Origin: Dactylosporangium sucinum | GTDB lineage: Bacteria > Actinomycetota > Actinomycetes > Mycobacteriales > Micromonosporaceae | Direction: 5' to 3' | Length of the DNA stretch: 64,000 bases | Assembly (NCBI RefSeq): GCF_014647515.1 | Contig: NZ_BMPI01000029.1 | Location: 1-64,000 of the forward strand | Shown here: piece after piece, positions 1 through 7,521 of the stretch | How the letters are laid out: each line of letters opens with the position of its first letter | Numbering within the stretch: the stretch's first letter is position 1 | Notes under the pieces: generated by a model | Told to the model about the DNA's origin: nothing | The model's input: the letters and a program-made list of their open reading frames with translations, nothing else | Databases searched by the model: none | Program-made: the position numbers and the translations under genes

Positions 1-167
1 CCACCATCGTCATCCCGGGACCGCGCCGGCGGCCGGTGCCGAACCTCCCCGATCGCCCGGGACCGAAGTCCCCTCCCGGCCGGGACCAACGACAGCACCC
101 GGAGGACCTGTCATGATCGGGGGAGGACGGTTCCAGCGGCGTGGATGAGCCTTGACGGGGTGGCGGT

Positions 168-929
168 ATGGAGCGGGACGCGCGGCGGCCTGAGGCATCC
201 TCGTTCGGCGCGGCGGCGGTCGCGTACGCCGAGCACCGGCCCGACTACGCCCCGGCCGCGGTGCGCTGGGCGCTGGAGGCCGCGCCCGGTCCGCGGGTGC
301 TCGACCTCGGGGCCGGCACCGGCAAGCTGACCGGCACCCTGGTCGCGCTCGGCGCCGACGTCATCGCGGTCGAGCCGGACCCGCGGATGCTGGCCGAGCT
401 GCGCCGCGAGCTGCCGGCGGTCCGCGCCCGGCCGGGGAGCGCCGAGGCGATACCGCTGCCGGACGCGTCCGTCGACGCGGTGCTGGCGGGAAATGCCCTG
501 CACTGGTTCGACATGGCCGTCGCGGGGCCCGAGATCGCCAGGGTCCTCGCGCCCGGCGGCGTCCTCGCCGGCCTGTGGAACGTCCTGGACGACCGGGTCG
601 ACTGGGTTGCCGGCCTCGAACGGGTCGGCGGCAGCGCGGCCGTCGGCCCGCGCGACACGGCCGGCAACTGGCGCGCCGCGACCGCGGCCCTGCACCTGCC
701 GGACATCGGCGCGCCGGAGCAGGCCGAGTTCCCGCACGGCCAGCGCCGCACCGCCGACTCCCTCGCCGCGACCATCGCGACGCGCGCGGGGATGCTGGTC
801 ATGCCGGAGCCGGAACGCGAGGCCACGCTCGGCCGGATCCGCGCCTACCTCGCGAGCCGGCCGGAGACCGCCGGCGGCGAGTTCACCCTCCCGATGCTGA
901 CCGGCGTCCTGCGCGTCCGGTGGCTGTGA
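168..929 (+). CDS. Class I SAM-dependent methyltransferase
   Basis: The 253-residue protein is a Methyltransf_11-type enzyme that would transfer a methyl group from S-adenosylmethionine to an unknown small acceptor in the cytoplasm. The glycine-rich SAM motif VLDLGAGTGK lies at residues 44-53, the acidic residue ending strand 2 is E69 (VEPDP), and the GNALHWF segment near residue 110 is typical of this family. Length is normal for a single-domain enzyme. The ATG at 168 is the last start before the conserved N-terminal FGAAAVAYAEHRPDY region; no strong ribosome site precedes it. It stands alone, with its 3' end facing the next gene. Family assignment is secure, the substrate is unknown. Confidence 0.9.
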   Translation: MERDARRPEASSFGAAAVAYAEHRPDYAPAAVRWALEAAPGPRVLDLGAGTGKLTGTLVALGADVIAVEPDPRMLAELRRELPAVRARPGSAEAIPLPDASVDAVLAGNALHWFDMAVAGPEIARVLAPGGVLAGLWNVLDDRVDWVAGLERVGGSAAVGPRDTAGNWRAATAALHLPDIGAPEQAEFPHGQRRTADSLAATIATRAGMLVMPEPEREATLGRIRAYLASRPETAGGEFTLPMLTGVLRVRWL

Positions 930-950
930 GACGTCCGACCGCCCAGCCCT

Positions 951-1685
951 CTACGCGATCGGAAGGCGCTCAAGGGTCCCCAGGTCGTTGAGATTCTGCC
1001 CGACATGTGGATGCCACAGCACACTGATCCGTCGGCGCGCGTCGTCGGACAGCGCATTGCCTTTGGTCGGGCGGTGGCGGGCAACCTGAGGGCTGTTCTT
1101 TGTCTCCCCCTCATCGGTTGCCTTTGCTTGGAGTTCGTCGGCAGTCTCGAGAACCCTGGCTCGGATGCGCGGCGGGCCCGATTGCTGGTCGTAGACCTCA
1201 TGGTGATGCCGGTGCGGTACGAGGGAGCCGTAGATGAGTAGGATGCCGCGTTCGTAACTGCGCTCGCCCGCTTCCAGGAACGCAGCGAGGGTCTCCAAAT
1301 CCTTGCGAGGTCCGTGCTTCATGAAGCCCGGCAGCGACTTGATCTCAACGACGACGGCATTCTCATGGGCGTTTCCGGGCACGTGCCATACGAGGTCCGG
1401 TTGGTGCTTCCCGCCTTGGATCACTGAGTGCAATCCAGACTTGTTGAGCTCCCCTGATGCTACGAAGAGCGGTGCGCCAGCCGCTCGGCCATCACTGTCG
1501 CTCAGCACGCGGATCTGGTGGTACAGCTCGTAGCAGTACACCCGTTCTCGGTAGGCGTTCTGCGTCGTAGTTACGTTCCAACTGGAGTACGGAAGCGCGA
1601 ACCATGGGTCAGCGACTTGCTGGGCAGCCTTGTCGAGGAGTTGCCGGAAGTCGATGGCTGCCTGTTGCCGCTCAGCATGTGACAT
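951..1685 (-). CDS. Hypothetical protein with PD-(D/E)xK nuclease-like motif
   Basis: The 244-residue protein is not a family I can name. Residues 96-97 (PD, in KHQPDLVWH) and 114-116 (EIK, in VVVEIKSLPG) have the order and spacing of the catalytic core of PD-(D/E)xK restriction-like nucleases, and a preceding conserved-looking helix (VYCYELYHQIR, residues 49-59) could supply the upstream acidic residue. There is no signal peptide or membrane segment. Base composition and codon use are visibly less GC-rich than the neighbours (many A/T-ending codons), which suggests recent acquisition. It lies alone between a methyltransferase and an NTF2-like gene. The nuclease function is inference from motifs; it could be an inactive or RNA-directed relative. 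Confidence 0.7.
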   Translation of the reverse strand: MSHAERQQAAIDFRQLLDKAAQQVADPWFALPYSSWNVTTTQNAYRERVYCYELYHQIRVLSDSDGRAAGAPLFVASGELNKSGLHSVIQGGKHQPDLVWHVPGNAHENAVVVEIKSLPGFMKHGPRKDLETLAAFLEAGERSYERGILLIYGSLVPHRHHHEVYDQQSGPPRIRARVLETADELQAKATDEGETKNSPQVARHRPTKGNALSDDARRRISVLWHPHVGQNLNDLGTLERLPIA

Positions 1686-1778
1686 TCGTCTGTTCTACAG
1701 CCGCTCACCGCCATGTCAAGTGTGTCCGACCGAGTACCGGAACCCCACGGCGGTAGCAGGACGGCGTGGGTCAGTCGC

Positions 1779-2288
1779 TCACGGCGCCAGGAGTTGGCTG
1801 CGGAGGCGGTACACGTAGTCCTCGCGGTCGCGGCGGCCGGCGGGGCCGGGGCCCTCGCGGGGGATGAACAGGTTGGCGTCCGAGCGGGTCCACTCCCGCG
1901 ACGCGTACCGCTCGAGAATGCGCCACTCGCCGTCGCGGCGTTCCACGACGTCGACGTAGCGGAAGCCGCTCGTGAAGTTCACGCTCGGGCTGTCGGACGG
2001 TGTCCCCCAATGTACGGCCATGCCGTAGGTCTCCGACAGCGCCCGCGATCCCGCGAACTCCACGAGGTGGTTCGCCACCAGGTGCATGGTTCCGTCGAAG
2101 CCGCGCAGCTTCGGCTCCACCCACGCGATGTAGTCCTCGACGGGGCCGTCGAATCCGGTGTGGTGGTCGATCCCGCCCTCGTGGTAGCACGACCGGACGA
2201 GGTCCATGTCCAGGCGGTCGACGCCCCGGCAGTACCGGCACACCAACTCGCGGATGGCGGCGCGGTCGGAATCCTCACTCGACATCAT
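1779..2288 (-). CDS. NTF2/SnoaL-like fold protein
   Basis: This 169-residue protein belongs to the SnoaL_4/NTF2-like cone-fold family, small cytosolic enzymes or ligand-binding proteins (dehydratases, isomerases, hydroxylating-dioxygenase beta-like subunits). The opening DRAAIRELVCRYCRGVDRLD and the later FTSGFRYVDVVERRDGEWRI segment are family hallmarks, and HH in DHHTG (about residue 41) is where scytalone-dehydratase-like enzymes keep a pocket histidine. The double ATG at 2288/2285 was chosen because GAGGGA precedes it; the frame is open further upstream to 2399 but without family residues. It is divergent from the LLM oxidoreductase across a palindromic operator, so the two are probably co-regulated. 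Substrate unknown. Confidence 0.85.
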   Translation of the reverse strand: MMSSEDSDRAAIRELVCRYCRGVDRLDMDLVRSCYHEGGIDHHTGFDGPVEDYIAWVEPKLRGFDGTMHLVANHLVEFAGSRALSETYGMAVHWGTPSDSPSVNFTSGFRYVDVVERRDGEWRILERYASREWTRSDANLFIPREGPGPAGRRDREDYVYRLRSQLLAP

Positions 2289-2324
2289 TTCTCCCTCGGC
2301 ATCGGGTCGACTCTCGGCTAAGCT

Positions 2325-2342
2325 ACCAAGCACTTGCTTGGT
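2325..2342. promoter_or_regulatory. 18-bp perfect palindrome, TetR-type operator candidate
   Basis: The sequence ACCAAGCACTTGCTTGGT is made of perfect 8-bp inverted arms around CT. Its first 14 bases also fit AnCAAGnnCTTGnT, which I recall as the KstR2 operator consensus of actinobacterial steroid catabolism. It lies 36 bp upstream of the NTF2-like start and 37 bp upstream of the LLM oxidoreductase start, the right place to repress both. No TetR gene is visible in the window, so the regulator is unknown. Confidence 0.7.
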
Positions 2343-2379
2343 CGGGGAATCCGTTGGCAGCAAACGAAATGGAGACGCC

Positions 2380-3309
2380 ATGGCGCGGTTGGGGTTCAAC
2401 CTGATGGGCGTGGACGAGCTCTACGGCGGCCGGTTCGCCGGCATCCTCGAGGCGGCCGCGCTCGCCGACCGGGCGGGCGTCGACCTGCTCGTGCTTCCCG
2501 ACCACGTGACGCTCAGCGAGCAGGCCCACCGCGACCGCGTGACCGTCGGCTTCCCGTACCCGATCTCGACCAACTGGTTCGAGCCGCTGACCGCGCTGGC
2601 GGCCGTCGCCACCGTCACCGGGCGCGCCCGCCTCGGGACCAACGTCCTCGTCGCGCCGATTCGCCCGGCGGTACTGCTGGCAAAGCAGCTCGCGACGCTC
2701 GACGTCATCTGCGACGGGCGCCTCGACGTGGGGCTCGGCGCGGGCTGGCAGGTGGAGGAGTACCGGGCCACCGAGCGGCCGTTCGAGGGCCGGTTCGGCT
2801 ACATCGAGGAGCAGGTCGCCGTCTGCCGTGCGCTGTGGGCCGGCGGCCCCGCGGCCCACGCGGGCCGGCGGCTGGACTTCACCGACCTGCACAGCATGCC
2901 CGTGCCGGTGCAGGGCGCGGACCTGCGGCTGTCGTTCGGCTTCAACCCGACCCCGCGGGCCGTCGAGCGCATCGTGCGCCTCGGCGTCGGTTGGTGGGCG
3001 GCCCCGATGCCGATCGAGGCCGTGCGCGCGGCGATCGCCGGCATCCGCGAGGAGTGCGAGCGGGCCGGCCGGGACCCGGCCGCGGTCACCGTCACGACGG
3101 CCACGACGCTGGTCGAGCACGGCCGCTCGGCCGAGGAGGCCGGCGCGATGCCCGTCGTCGAGGAGGCGCGGGCGTTGTGGGACGCCGGCGCCGACTGCGT
3201 CATCGTGCACCCGCTCGCGTTCGTCCGCACGCCCGAGGAGCTGCCGGGCTTCCTCCAGCCGCTCCTCGACGCCCGGGACGATCACCACTCGAGCACGACC
3301 TTGAGCTGA
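2380..3309 (+). CDS. LLM class F420-dependent oxidoreductase
   Basis: The 309-residue protein is a luciferase-like monooxygenase-fold enzyme of the F420-dependent type, a TIM barrel that uses F420 (or FMN) to oxidise or reduce small substrates. Family marks are the N-terminal FNLMG strand, LLVLPDHVT (about residues 37-45), the ALAAVATVTGRARLGTNVLV core (about 71-90) and DVGLGAGWQVEEY (about 118-130). The ATG at 2380 has GGAG nearby and starts directly before the first strand; the frame is open upstream but crosses the operator. Its 3' end overlaps the convergent alcohol dehydrogenase by 28 bp. A role in the adjacent catabolic pathway is inferred from position and the shared operator region. 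Confidence 0.9.
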   Translation: MARLGFNLMGVDELYGGRFAGILEAAALADRAGVDLLVLPDHVTLSEQAHRDRVTVGFPYPISTNWFEPLTALAAVATVTGRARLGTNVLVAPIRPAVLLAKQLATLDVICDGRLDVGLGAGWQVEEYRATERPFEGRFGYIEEQVAVCRALWAGGPAAHAGRRLDFTDLHSMPVPVQGADLRLSFGFNPTPRAVERIVRLGVGWWAAPMPIEAVRAAIAGIREECERAGRDPAAVTVTTATTLVEHGRSAEEAGAMPVVEEARALWDAGADCVIVHPLAFVRTPEELPGFLQPLLDARDDHHSSTTLS

Positions 3310-4268
3310 CCGGCGCGCGGTGCCGCGGCCCGCTCGTAGGCCTCCTGTGCGCGGGCCATGGGCAGCCGGTCGGTGACATAGGCGTCCACGATGGACGGAT
3401 GGTCCCGGAGGTACCGCTGGGCGAGCCGCAACACCCGCTGGCGGTCCTTGGTGGTGCCGGCCCGCAGCGTCAGGTCCTTGCGGAAGAACGTGTGCATCGG
3501 CACCGGGTAGACCAGGTCGTCGGGCACCCCGAAGTAGTAGACCAGGCCGCCGTCGGCGACCGCGTCCACGGCGCAGGCGAGGGTGCCGACCTGGTGCCCG
3601 ATGGACTCGACGACGACCTGCGGCCGGTCGTGCGGGGCGAGCGACTCCGCCCACCGGTCGCACGACGCCCGCACGAACTCGTCGACGCCGAACGTCCGCG
3701 CCTCGGCCGACCGGTCGACGCGGTCGACGCCGACCACGTGGGCCGCCCCGCCCATCGACTTCAGCACGTGGCTGAAGAGCATGCCGATCGGCCCCTGGCC
3801 CAGGACGGCGACCCGCTGCCCGGCCACGTTCCCCATCCGCTCGACCGCGTAGATGACACAGGCCAGCGGCTGCGCGACGACCGCGTTCGCGGGCGACAGC
3901 GCGCCGTCGTCCGGCACCAGCGAGTCCCCCTCGGTGACGACGAACTCGGCGATGGCGTCCTGGCCCAGGGCCCAGCCGACCGCGGTGGTGCCGGGCTCGA
4001 ACGCGGGGTGGCGTGAGGCGAGCACGTCGCCGACGACCTCGTGCATCGGGCAGCCCGGTCCGGGCGGTGCGCCGTCCGGGTGGTTGCCCAGCCCGCCCTG
4101 GCGCTGGATGGCGCCCTTGAACAGCGGCATGTCGCTGCCGCAGATCGCGCCGGCGCGCACCCGCAGCAGCACCTCGCCGGGGCGGAGCGCCGCCGCGGCC
4201 GGCGCCGGGACGCGGACCTCGGCGAACGTCGACGGTGCCACGAGGTGGGCGGCCCACATGTCGCTCAT
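3282..4268 (-). CDS. Zinc-type alcohol dehydrogenase (MDR superfamily)
   Basis: The 328-residue protein is a medium-chain dehydrogenase/reductase. It has the catalytic-zinc signature C43-GSD and H76-E77 (PMHEVVG), a Rossmann GQGPIG turn in the second half and the terminal RAGQLKVVLEW typical of the family. The four-cysteine structural-zinc lobe of classical ADHs is absent, as in several sorbitol/threonine dehydrogenase-like groups. Start ATG at 4268 follows an AGAGGGAG ribosome site. It is the last gene of the long minus-strand operon, separated from the preceding small gene by a strong hairpin with a T-tract, so its expression is probably reduced or separately controlled. It presumably interconverts an alcohol and a ketone or aldehyde in the pathway. 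Confidence 0.87.
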   Translation of the reverse strand: MSDMWAAHLVAPSTFAEVRVPAPAAAALRPGEVLLRVRAGAICGSDMPLFKGAIQRQGGLGNHPDGAPPGPGCPMHEVVGDVLASRHPAFEPGTTAVGWALGQDAIAEFVVTEGDSLVPDDGALSPANAVVAQPLACVIYAVERMGNVAGQRVAVLGQGPIGMLFSHVLKSMGGAAHVVGVDRVDRSAEARTFGVDEFVRASCDRWAESLAPHDRPQVVVESIGHQVGTLACAVDAVADGGLVYYFGVPDDLVYPVPMHTFFRKDLTLRAGTTKDRQRVLRLAQRYLRDHPSIVDAYVTDRLPMARAQEAYERAAAPRAGQLKVVLEW

Positions 4269-4284
4269 TGCTGTGCTCCCTCTG

Positions 4285-4325
4285 CAAAAATATGCCGCTG
4301 GGCGGGCCGCGACGGCCCGCCCAGC
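4285..4325 (-). terminator. Hairpin with T-tract inside the catabolic operon
   Basis: Bases 4297-4325 form a perfect 13-bp stem (GCTGGGCGGGCCG and its complement) around a CGA loop. Read on the minus strand it is followed within a few bases by ATATTTTT (4285-4293). This is a classical intrinsic terminator or attenuator placed between the 99-residue protein gene and the alcohol dehydrogenase. Confidence 0.75.
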
Positions 4326-4333
4326 AGGTAACC

Positions 4334-4633
4334 TCACGCGTTTCCGGACCGCATGGACTCGACGTACTTGCGGATGACCTCGATGCCGTCGAACAGCTCG
4401 GTGAGCGTCCACTCCCGCGGTGCGTCCGGCGCCGCCCGCAGCATCGCCAGCAGGTCGTCCTCGCTGGTCGCGTTCGCGACGATCATCCGGCCGCCGCCGG
4501 CCATCGAGTACAGGCAGTCGAACGTGCCGTCGGCCAGCCGGGCCGAGATCCAGTCGACGGCCACGTCGGCGATCCGCAGGCCCAGCTCGGGATCGACCGG
4601 GCCGTGGTGGCCGATGGCCAGGAACTTCGGCAT
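4334..4633 (-). CDS. Small dimeric alpha/beta-barrel-like protein
   Basis: The 99-residue cytosolic protein resembles the ferredoxin-like dimeric alpha+beta barrel group (muconolactone isomerase / YciI-like proteins). It opens with MPKFLAIG, carries a central GGGRMIVANATSEDDLLAML strand-helix unit and ends with WTLTELFDGIEVIRKYVE, giving the beta-alpha-beta-beta-alpha-beta pattern of those families. No catalytic residue can be assigned. It follows the ABC solute-binding protein by 3 bp and precedes the intra-operon hairpin, so it is cotranscribed with the importer and probably acts on, or protects from, a pathway intermediate. Family membership is a fold-level judgement. Confidence 0.7.
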   Translation of the reverse strand: MPKFLAIGHHGPVDPELGLRIADVAVDWISARLADGTFDCLYSMAGGGRMIVANATSEDDLLAMLRAAPDAPREWTLTELFDGIEVIRKYVESMRSGNA

Positions 4634-4636
4634 CGG

Positions 4637-5725
4637 CTACGCGGCCAGTGCCGTCGTCCGCGGGCCGTCGTCGAACAGCTGCGAGTCGGACAGCGGCTTG
4701 TTGAAGTTGACGATGCCACCGATCTCGGCCCAGGCCGTCTCGATGGGTGCGATGTTCTGGATGGGGAACTTGAAGTCCGGGTCGAAGATCAGGCTCGACG
4801 GCCCGGTCAGCTGCGCCTCGGTCGCGCCCATCGCCTTGATGAGTCCCTGCTTCACCTCGGGGTTGCTGCGGTAGTCGCCCTGCAGGTAGGTGCGGCTGGT
4901 GCGGACGAGCGCGCGCAGGATGGCCGCGGCCACGTCCGGCTTCTCGGTGCGGATCTTGCCCATCCAGTAGCTGGTGATGGAGGCGGTGAACGGGATGATC
5001 AGCTTGTGGCCGGACGTCTCGGCGGTGGTCCACACCGGGTCGCTCAGGTTGCCGGCGTCGACGGCGCCCGAGTCGAGGCCGGCCAGCAGGTCGGCGCCGC
5101 CGAGCGGGACGATCGTCACGTCCTTCACGGTGAGGTTGCAGGTCTTCAGGTACGCGGCCAGCTCCACGACGGCGGGCGAGCCGAGACCGGTCGCGGAGCC
5201 GGTCGACACCTTCTTGCCCTTCAGGTCGCAGGCGCTGAAGGTGCCGTCCGGCTTGAGCAGGCTCTTGCGCACGTAGTAGCCCTGGTGGTTGGCGGGGCTC
5301 CAGCCGACGCCCCCGCCGATGCCCTTGATGTCGGCCCCGCCGGCGATGGCGTTGAACAGGCCGGCGGACGGCGCGGCCGGCGCCACGTCGATGTCGCCCT
5401 TCTGCATCAGCACGACGAGGTTGTTCGTCTGGACGAGCTGGATATTGATCTTGATGTTTTCCTTCTTGAACTCGCCGAAGTACTCGGCGAGCAGCAACGG
5501 CGCGTACGCCTCGATGTTGCGGAAGGGCAGCGAGGCGTTGACCGTGACCTCGCTCGGCAGCGGCTTGGGCGCGGGGGTGTTCGGCCCGGTCGGGCCGGGG
5601 CTGGGCGCGCTCGCCGGCTGGGTCGTGGCCGAGTTCGAGGCGGGTGTGGCGCCGTCGCCGCCGCAGGCGGTGAGCAGCGGGACGGCGAACACGGCGACGA
5701 TGGACATGGCGGCTAATCGACGCAT
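4637..5725 (-). CDS. NMT1/THI5-like ABC transporter substrate-binding lipoprotein
   Basis: This 362-residue protein is the periplasm-side receptor of an NMT1/THI5-type importer (SsuA/TauA/aromatic acid group). A signal peptide ends in the lipobox LLTAC with C21 as the lipidated cysteine, followed by a Pro/Thr/Ser-rich tether to about residue 60. The mature part has ASLPFRNIEAYAPLLLAEYFG, the MQKGDIDVAPAAPSAGLFNAI ligand-hinge region and KGKKVSTGSATGLGSPA typical of the family. Permease and ATPase genes lie directly upstream in the same operon. Such receptors bind sulfonates, pyrimidines or aromatic acids; the neighbouring acyl-CoA genes suggest a carboxylic acid here, but the ligand cannot be read from sequence. 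Confidence 0.9.
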   Translation of the reverse strand: MRRLAAMSIVAVFAVPLLTACGGDGATPASNSATTQPASAPSPGPTGPNTPAPKPLPSEVTVNASLPFRNIEAYAPLLLAEYFGEFKKENIKINIQLVQTNNLVVLMQKGDIDVAPAAPSAGLFNAIAGGADIKGIGGGVGWSPANHQGYYVRKSLLKPDGTFSACDLKGKKVSTGSATGLGSPAVVELAAYLKTCNLTVKDVTIVPLGGADLLAGLDSGAVDAGNLSDPVWTTAETSGHKLIIPFTASITSYWMGKIRTEKPDVAAAILRALVRTSRTYLQGDYRSNPEVKQGLIKAMGATEAQLTGPSSLIFDPDFKFPIQNIAPIETAWAEIGGIVNFNKPLSDSQLFDDGPRTTALAA

Positions 5726-5759
5726 TGCGACTTCCTAACTCTGGGGGAGGGAAACCGAC

Positions 5760-6650
5760 TTACAGGAGGTTCCGGTCGCCGCCTTCGATCTCGACGCGAG
5801 CCCACGGCAGCACGAGCAGCGACACCCACTTGACGACATTGCTCAGCAGCAGGCCCATGAGGGCGACCGCCACGATGCCGACGTACATCTTGGGCGCCTG
5901 GAAGAGCGTCCAGGAGTACCAGATGAGATATCCGATGCCCTTGTTGGCCTGGGTGAACTCGACGCCGACCATCATGAGCACGGCGACGCTGACCGACATC
6001 CGCAGGCCGATGAACATCTGCGGCAGGGCGGCCGGAAGCAGGATGTGGCGGAACGTCTGCCACGGCCCGGCCTGGAAGCTCTGCGCCACCTCGCGGTGGC
6101 CGGGGCTCACGGCCAGGAACGCGGCCATCGTGCTGACCCACATGAAGAAGAAGACGGTCATCCCGATGGCCACGTTGAGGGCCGTGTCGGTGAGGCCGAA
6201 GATGAGCAGCAGCAACGGGAAGATGGCCAGCTTCGGCACCGTGTAGAGCGCCGAGAGCAGCGGTTCGAGCGTGGCGCGGACCCAGCGGGAGGCGCCGAGC
6301 GCGATGCCGGCGGCCACCCCCGACACGACACCCATGGCGCAGCCGATGAGCACCCGGGTCAGGCTGGCCCAGAGATGGTCGAACAGCTCGCCGCTCTCGA
6401 CGAGCTGGAGCGCGGCCTTCCACACCTCGGTGGGCGGCGGGAAGAACAGCGGGTTCACCGCGCCGCTCGTGGCGGCGACCTGCCACACGACGAACAGCGC
6501 GACCGGGGCGCCGAAGCCGAGCACGATCTCGACGAGCCGGCGCCGGCGCCGGCGGACCGCGGCCCGCTCGGGGGTCGCCGAGGCCTCGCGGCGGACCATC
6601 CGTCCGCTGGTCTGCTCGTCGGGAGGCGTGACGGTGACTGTGTCGGCCAT
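5760..6650 (-). CDS. ABC transporter permease (SsuC/TauC type)
   Basis: The 296-residue inner-membrane protein has a basic cytoplasmic N-terminus (residues 20-38 include RRRRRR) and about six transmembrane helices. The EAA-type cytoplasmic loop that docks the ATPase is recognisable in REVAQSFQAGPWQTFRHILLPAALP (within residues 195-225). ATG at 6650 is preceded by GAGAGGAG inside the end of the ATPase gene, which stops 2 bp upstream. It forms the channel of the NMT1-type importer with the ATPase upstream and the lipoprotein receptor downstream. Confidence 0.92.
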   Translation of the reverse strand: MADTVTVTPPDEQTSGRMVRREASATPERAAVRRRRRRLVEIVLGFGAPVALFVVWQVAATSGAVNPLFFPPPTEVWKAALQLVESGELFDHLWASLTRVLIGCAMGVVSGVAAGIALGASRWVRATLEPLLSALYTVPKLAIFPLLLLIFGLTDTALNVAIGMTVFFFMWVSTMAAFLAVSPGHREVAQSFQAGPWQTFRHILLPAALPQMFIGLRMSVSVAVLMMVGVEFTQANKGIGYLIWYSWTLFQAPKMYVGIVAVALMGLLLSNVVKWVSLLVLPWARVEIEGGDRNLL

Positions 6651-6652
6651 GA

Positions 6653-7483
6653 CTACTCCTCTCCCGCCGCCAGCGAGGCCTGGACCTCGTCGCGCAGCAC
6701 ATCCCAGACGTTCTGCTGCAGGGCCGCGAACTCGGGCGTGCGGCGGATGTCGCTGGAGCGGGGCCGCCCGAACGGCACGGCGATGTCGCTGACCACCCGG
6801 CCGGGCCGGGCCGACACGACGACCACGCGGTCGCCGAGGACCAGCGCCTCCTCCAAGCTGTGGGTCACGAAGAGGACCGTGCGGCGGTCCTCCTCCCAGA
6901 CCTTGAGGAGCACCTCCTGCAGCACGACCCGCATCTGCGCGTCCACGGCCGCGAACGGCTCGTCCATGAGCAGGATCTGCGGCTGCACCGCGAGCGCCCG
7001 CGCGATCGACACCCGTTGCCGCATGCCGCCGGACAGGGTGGCCGGGTAGGCCTTCTCGAAGCCGCTCAGGCCGATCCGGCGGATCCACTCCATGGCCCGC
7101 TCGTTGGCCTCGCGCCGCGGTACCTTGGCCATCTCCAGGCCGAAGCGCACGTTGGCCAGGACCGTCTTCCACGGCAGGACGCCGTAGTCCTGGAAGACCA
7201 TCGACGTCGCCGAGCGGCCCTCGTCGAGCCAGAGGTCGAGGGTGCCGGCGGTCGGCGGCAGCAGGCCGTTGACGATGCGCAGGAACGTCGACTTGCCGCA
7301 GCCGGACGGGCCGACCAGGCAGACGAACTCGCCGTCGGCGACCCGCAGGTCGAGCGGGCCGAGGGCGTGGACGCGGTGCTTGCCGGAGATGAACTGCCGC
7401 TCCACGCCCGTCGCGAGCAGCTTGGCGCCGGTGGCCGCCGTCGGCGGTGGCGCTGCGGTCGCTTGCCGTGTCTGTGTGTCCAC
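6653..7483 (-). CDS. ABC transporter ATP-binding protein (SsuB/TauB type)
   Basis: The 276-residue cytosolic ATPase energises the NMT1-type importer. It has Walker A GPSGCGKST (about residues 65-73), a Q-loop in VFQDYGVLPWKTV, the signature LSGGMRQRVSIARAL, Walker B LLMDEPFAAVD and the switch histidine in VTHS. GTG at 7483 was chosen because GGAG lies five bases upstream and the N-terminal extension before the ABC fold is already about 30 residues; a more distal ATG (7535) would overlap the SDR gene. It is followed at 2 bp by the permease. Confidence 0.92.
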   Translation of the reverse strand: MDTQTRQATAAPPPTAATGAKLLATGVERQFISGKHRVHALGPLDLRVADGEFVCLVGPSGCGKSTFLRIVNGLLPPTAGTLDLWLDEGRSATSMVFQDYGVLPWKTVLANVRFGLEMAKVPRREANERAMEWIRRIGLSGFEKAYPATLSGGMRQRVSIARALAVQPQILLMDEPFAAVDAQMRVVLQEVLLKVWEEDRRTVLFVTHSLEEALVLGDRVVVVSARPGRVVSDIAVPFGRPRSSDIRRTPEFAALQQNVWDVLRDEVQASLAAGEE

Positions 7484-7521
7484 TGGCGCTCCAGGTGTTG
7501 TCAGGGCGGGGTGTGTGCGGG

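Noticed and set aside
1-167. Start-of-window coding region on either strand
   Set aside because: Open frames are short, lack ribosome sites and show no recognisable residues.
4637-7483. Possible TPP riboswitch for the THI5-like importer
   Set aside because: The importer lies in the middle of a long operon without a leader region, and no thi-box sequence was seen; the importer type does not by itself imply a thiamine precursor.
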